Notes under the pieces: model-generated
The model's database searches: none
What the model saw: the letters and a program-made list of their open reading frames with translations, nothing else
What the model was told of the DNA's origin: nothing
Source of the DNA: an uncultured Flavihumibacter sp.
Lineage (GTDB): Bacteria > Bacteroidota > Bacteroidia > Chitinophagales > Chitinophagaceae
DNA: 64,000 nucleotides
Assembly: GCA_902168105.1 (NCBI GenBank)
Contig: CABHOY010000071.1
Span: forward strand, 62,001-126,000
Direction: 5' to 3'
Made by a program: the position numbers and the translations under genes
In this document: positions 60,644-64,000 of the stretch, in pieces
How positions within the stretch are numbered: the stretch's first letter is position 1
Layout: every line of letters begins with the position of its first letter

Positions 60644-62317
60644 GTGCGCCCCTCAACCATCATACTACCAATACTGCTCGGTTGTCTTTTAGCCTGTACA
60701 TCCAACAGGGAGACTCCGCAACCGGTTTCTGCACCCACGCTCGAAAAAGGAGAATCATTCTTCAATAACAATAACGACTCTGCCTTCTATTATTTTAATC
60801 TCGTCGCTACGAGAGCTACAGACAGTTTGGTAATTGCAATGGCTTATACCTATATGGGTATCATTCAGGCATACGAGGGAGACCATTATGGAGGACAGGA
60901 AAGCCTTTTAAAATCCCTCACTTATCTCAAAGAACGCAAAACAGAAGATCGGGAGTGCCTGAGCTCAGACTATCATGAGCTGGGCAATATCTGTCTTAAT
61001 CTCAAAAACTATGAAGCAGCGATCGAATACTATCGCAAAGCGCTCCAATACATAGAAGATCCTGATAACCAATATATTGCCTTAAACAGTATAGCCCTTA
61101 CCTACCAGAAGAAAGGCGACTATGATCTGGCAATCGATCTGTACAAATCCCTGCTCGTTAAGAGTAAGGGCAAGGACGAGAAAAAAGAATATGCCCGTAT
61201 ACTTTCCAACTATGCCAAAACTAAATGGCTGAAAGATTCCAGTTATTACGCGAGGCCCGAGCTGCAACATGCATTGCAAATCCGTAAGGACTCAAACGAT
61301 ATCAGGGGGCTCAATGCCAGCTACGCGCATCTATCAGATTATTATTCGCTCTCCATGCCCGATTCGGCGCTTCATTATGCTGAGAGAAGATACGAAATCG
61401 CCAGAGAAATGAATAGCCCGGACGACGAAGTCGAAGCGCTTTCAAAACTTATTACACTTAGTCCGACCAACCTGCTGAAGCCTTATTTTTTCCGTTACCA
61501 ACACCTGACGGATAGTCTCCAAACGGCAAAGAATGCAGCCAAAAACCAATTCGCATTAATCCGTTACGAAGCCGAGAAAAGCAAGTCCGACAACCTTCAG
61601 CTGCAGAAGGATAATGCACAAAAAGAAACCCAGCTGGTAGCGCAGTGGTTCATATTTGTACTAACCACCCTGCTATTCATTACCGCTGGAATTCTTCTAA
61701 TCCTTCGGCACCGCCGACGCCGGCAACAGATTGAAGTTGCCTCCCAACAGGCCATACAGGAAAATCTACTTAAAACCTCACAGAAAGTACATGACGTGGT
61801 AGCTAATAACTTATACCGCATAATGACAGATCTTGAGCATAAAGTGTCTGTAGACAAGGAAGAATTGATAGATAAAATTGAGGCATTATACGAGAGGTCC
61901 CGCGATATCTCTTACGAAAACCCCACAACCTCAAAGCTTCCTTTTCATGTTAAAATTGACGATCTGCTGGAGTCCTTTGGAGCCGAACAAATCAAGGTGC
62001 TGATCTTCGGCAACGATCCGGTGCTCTGGAGCCAGATGAATACGCAGGTACAGCATGAAGTTGAACATATTCTGCAGGAATTGATGATTAATATGAAAAA
62101 GCATAGCCAGGCTCATTCCGTTATGATAAAATTCAAATGTCAAAACGGCCGGTTTGAAATTCTCTATACCGATGATGGTATCGGTCTTTCTCCGCAAGTT
62201 AAGTTTGGGAACGGACTGCAGAATACGGAAAACCGTATTAAAAGAATAGGCGGGCAATATACATTTGAACATCCTGCTAAAGGATTAAAATTTCACATTT
62301 CCTTTCCAATAGCTTAA
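60644..62317 (+). CDS. Lipoprotein TPR sensor histidine kinase
   Basis: This 557-residue kinase starts with GTG (no ATG is available) and a lipoprotein signal, LLAC, Cys18. About 8 TPR-like helical repeats (about 35-290, for example YHELGNICLNLKNYEAAIEY) would be periplasmic. One span (QWFIFVLTTLLFITAGILLI) leads to a coiled coil and a dimerisation helix, where H383 in QKVHDVVANNLYRIM is the phosphoacceptor. The HATPase domain has ELMINMKKHSQA, TDDGIGL and GNGLQNTENRI. VHDVVANNLYRIM is a Bacteroidota variant of HisKA_3. A fatty-acylated, membrane-spanning kinase is unusual. The response-regulator gene follows after five bases. Confidence 0.9.
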   Translation: MRPSTIILPILLGCLLACTSNRETPQPVSAPTLEKGESFFNNNNDSAFYYFNLVATRATDSLVIAMAYTYMGIIQAYEGDHYGGQESLLKSLTYLKERKTEDRECLSSDYHELGNICLNLKNYEAAIEYYRKALQYIEDPDNQYIALNSIALTYQKKGDYDLAIDLYKSLLVKSKGKDEKKEYARILSNYAKTKWLKDSSYYARPELQHALQIRKDSNDIRGLNASYAHLSDYYSLSMPDSALHYAERRYEIAREMNSPDDEVEALSKLITLSPTNLLKPYFFRYQHLTDSLQTAKNAAKNQFALIRYEAEKSKSDNLQLQKDNAQKETQLVAQWFIFVLTTLLFITAGILLILRHRRRRQQIEVASQQAIQENLLKTSQKVHDVVANNLYRIMTDLEHKVSVDKEELIDKIEALYERSRDISYENPTTSKLPFHVKIDDLLESFGAEQIKVLIFGNDPVLWSQMNTQVQHEVEHILQELMINMKKHSQAHSVMIKFKCQNGRFEILYTDDGIGLSPQVKFGNGLQNTENRIKRIGGQYTFEHPAKGLKFHISFPIA

Positions 62318-62322
62318 TCCTC

Positions 62323-62988
62323 ATGATTACAAAGGTACTTATTGCCGAAGATCACGAAAGCGCCAATATTTCAGTGCAGAAAACGCTGGAAGAACTGGTT
62401 ATCATCAATACGGCCTATGCCTATTATTGCGATGACGCTTTGAATAAGATAACACAAGCAGTTAAAGCTGAAAGCTCTTTCGATCTGCTCATTACAGATT
62501 TATATTTCGAACCGGATGGTTATAAGCAGATACTGTCTGGTGGTATGGACCTAATTACTGCCGTCAGAAAAGTACAACCCGACTTGAAGATCCTGGTCTT
62601 CTCGGCTGAAAACAGGCCCGCAACCATTGACCAGCTTTACAGTAATTATGATATCGACGGTTTTGTGCGCAAAGCCCGGCATGATGCACGGGAGCTTAAA
62701 GAGGCCATCAATGAAATAGCCCAACACCGGCGCTATTTTCCGCGTCATATAAAACAGTTGATCGACAAAAAGAATGTCTACTCATTTTCAGATTTTGATC
62801 TCACAATCATAACGCTGCTTGCGCAGGGAATGCTTCAGAAAGACATCCCCGCGCACCTTCAAAATCACGGAATAAAACCATCTGGCCTAAGTAGCGTAGA
62901 AAAAAGGCTCAATCAGATAAAAGACGCACTTGGCTTCACAAAGAATGAGCAACTGGTAGCCCACTGCAAGGATCTAGGTGCTATATAA
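62323..62988 (+). CDS. Response regulator with LuxR-like C-terminal domain
   Basis: This 221-residue protein has a receiver domain (1-125) with ED at 9-10, phosphoacceptor D59 (LLITDLYF), the switch Ser in VFSAENRP and K117 (FVRKARHD). The C-terminal part FSDFDLTIITLLAQGMLQKD, then SSVEKRLNQIKDALGFTKNE, looks like a divergent LuxR/FixJ-type helix-turn-helix. It is co-transcribed with the upstream kinase (gap of five bases) and is its clear partner. Its targets may include the nearby secreted peptide gene. Confidence 0.9.
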   Translation: MITKVLIAEDHESANISVQKTLEELVIINTAYAYYCDDALNKITQAVKAESSFDLLITDLYFEPDGYKQILSGGMDLITAVRKVQPDLKILVFSAENRPATIDQLYSNYDIDGFVRKARHDARELKEAINEIAQHRRYFPRHIKQLIDKKNVYSFSDFDLTIITLLAQGMLQKDIPAHLQNHGIKPSGLSSVEKRLNQIKDALGFTKNEQLVAHCKDLGAI

Positions 62989-63057
62989 ACAACAAAAAAG
63001 TTTCGATCCCCAACAGCACTTTACGGTTTCCCATAAAAAAAGGATGTTAATGAAATA

Positions 63058-63065
63058 TACTTTTG
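63058..63065 (+). promoter_or_regulatory. TAnnTTTG -7 element before the 63089 gene
   Basis: TACTTTTG is an exact match 24 bases before the ATG, so a new transcript starts after the response-regulator gene, with a leader of about 17 bases. Confidence 0.6.
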
Positions 63066-63088
63066 TTTCATAAATTAAAAACACCACC

Positions 63089-63298
63089 ATGAAACAGAAG
63101 TATTATGTAAATAACAACTCTCAGCTTAACGGCGATCATGAAGTTCACGTTACTACCTGTCAATACTTTCCTCTGATGTATAACAAGACTTATTTAGGAG
63201 AATTTGAAACTTGTCAGGAAGCCGTCCGCGAAGCAAAGAAGCGTTATCAAAAGGCGAATGGCTGTATTCATTGTTGTAAGCCCTGCCATACAAGCTAA
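63089..63298 (+). CDS. Small Cys-rich protein (69 aa), NGDHEVH type
   Basis: This small protein reads YYVNNNSQLNGDHEVHVTTC and later NGCIHCCKPCHTS. From memory this NGDHEVHxxxC ... NGCxxCCxxCH pattern recurs in many Bacteroidota small proteins and suggests a zinc-binding knot. Function is unknown. It has its own promoter and is followed within 50 bases by another small Cys protein gene. Confidence 0.75.
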   Translation: MKQKYYVNNNSQLNGDHEVHVTTCQYFPLMYNKTYLGEFETCQEAVREAKKRYQKANGCIHCCKPCHTS

Positions 63299-63347
63299 AC
63301 GATAATGCCAGTTCTAATAACCTATTGTATTATGAACCTATCGAGCC

Positions 63348-63548
63348 ATGAAACTCCTGTATGCCTGGCTGCTCTCTAGCTATATTAATTGCAACTCAAT
63401 AACGGTGTATATCTGCGACAGCAAAAATGCTATTAGGTATCATTACAAACCGAATTGCCGTGGGCTAAGTAACTGCAAGCATCAGATCATTAGCATACCC
63501 CTTGAGAAAGTAATGGCCACCAGGACCCTTTGTAAGTGGGAACAATGA
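63348..63548 (+). CDS. Small Cys-containing protein (66 aa), YHxxxxCRGLxNC type
   Basis: The core reads VYICDSKNAIRYHYKPNCRG then LSNCKHQII, ending TRTLCKWEQ. The pattern of a terse beta-strand, YHxxxNCRGLxNCKH and a closing LCxWE is one I recall from many Bacteroidota accessory regions, often near nucleases. Four cysteines and two histidines could bind zinc. The N-terminal MKLLYAWLLSSYINC is moderately hydrophobic and may be a weak signal. Confidence 0.7.
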   Translation: MKLLYAWLLSSYINCNSITVYICDSKNAIRYHYKPNCRGLSNCKHQIISIPLEKVMATRTLCKWEQ

Positions 63549-63594
63549 ATAGGCTGCGACCGAAACTATATCTCAATAACTCCAACTTGTATGT

Positions 63595-63996
63595 ATGACA
63601 ACTCTAAACGATGCGCTGTATAAATATCTGCATTTTAAGGGGGCCCAATCTTATCGCAGATATATCCATAAGGATATTCCGGCCAAATCACCTTCGGCAA
63701 AACCACAGGAGCAGGGCACACTCAACGTTAAATCTCACGGCAGTTACGGTGCACTTTTACTTCATCCTAACTGGAAGGCGAAACGGAAAGAGATACTGCA
63801 CCGCGACATGCATCGCTGTGTGCATTGCCGCAGCGATAAAGAGCTGCAGGTGCATCACAGGCAATACCAATTTATAGCAAGCACGCAGAAGTTCCGCCTT
63901 CCCTGGGATTACCCTGCCCATTTACTCATTACGCTTTGCGAATCCTGTCATAGCAAAGGGCATAATAAATATAAAGTACCGACAATCACCATTTAA
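63595..63996 (+). CDS. HNH endonuclease-type protein
   Basis: This 133-residue protein carries an HNH/zinc-finger nuclease domain at 65-125: CVHCRS (zinc), LQVHHRQYQ (the HH of the beta-beta-alpha-metal site), DYPAHLLITLCESCHSKGH (second zinc pair and the final His). The N-terminal 50 residues are basic and may contact DNA. Such small HNH proteins nick or cut DNA and occur in phages, restriction systems and islands. It begins 47 bases after the preceding small Cys protein gene and ends four bases before the window edge. Confidence 0.85.
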   Translation: MTTLNDALYKYLHFKGAQSYRRYIHKDIPAKSPSAKPQEQGTLNVKSHGSYGALLLHPNWKAKRKEILHRDMHRCVHCRSDKELQVHHRQYQFIASTQKFRLPWDYPAHLLITLCESCHSKGHNKYKVPTITI

Positions 63997-64000
63997 TAAA

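Overview
The window looks like the chromosome of a Bacteroidota bacterium, most probably Chitinophaga or a close Chitinophagaceae relative. Supporting signs are several exact copies of the Bacteroidota -7 promoter element TAnnTTTG just upstream of genes, few Shine-Dalgarno sequences, a type IX secretion (T9SS) C-terminal sorting domain on a secreted pectate lyase, a TonB receptor with a carboxypeptidase-regulatory-like N-domain, Bacteroidota-type TPR histidine kinases, and many lipoproteins and glycan-active enzymes. Genus assignment is inference; no rRNA gene is present.

Layout. 1-2.7 kb: partial DUF434 gene, AlkB-like dioxygenase, a 115-bp perfect-centre palindrome, an SDR and a Crp/Fnr regulator. 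2.7-11.3 kb: secreted polysaccharide enzymes and lipoproteins (alginate-lyase family, Vps62/NLP-like lipoprotein, Asp-box propeller plus GH127-type operon, alpha/beta hydrolase). 11.3-18.5 kb: AraC remnant, unknown gene plus a large PLP decarboxylase, a BBE-type flavin oxidase and a nitrilase-family hydrolase. 18.7-24.3 kb: T9SS pectate lyase, CxxCH protein, epoxide hydrolase whose start codon sits in a 15-bp inverted repeat. 24.4-26.5 kb: remains of defence or mobile genes (DUF1016 nuclease, RhuM, AAA ATPase) beside tRNA-Pro(UGG). 26.6-35.2 kb: GH2 enzyme, YoaK, Bcr/CflA transporter, ATP-grasp and small proteins.

35.7-43.1 kb holds a striking signalling block: three tandem paralogous TPR/HisKA_2 histidine kinases followed by one REC-AAA+ (sigma-54 type) response regulator. 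43.4-46.2 kb is a TonB receptor/thioredoxin operon behind two 16-bp palindromes, one lying on its -7 element, as expected of a repressible metal-uptake gene. 47.6-51.4 kb and 54.8-57.9 kb are two related stress/redox modules, each pairing an AraC regulator with SDR genes and small auxiliary proteins.

The right end (58-64 kb) is accessory. It holds two broken genes butted together, a membrane protein with a direct-repeat array upstream, a highly structured segment, a 51-residue secreted peptide with its own terminator, then a lipoprotein TPR histidine kinase and response regulator, two Cys-rich small proteins and an HNH nuclease. The peptide/kinase/regulator arrangement is the best candidate here for an undescribed signalling system.
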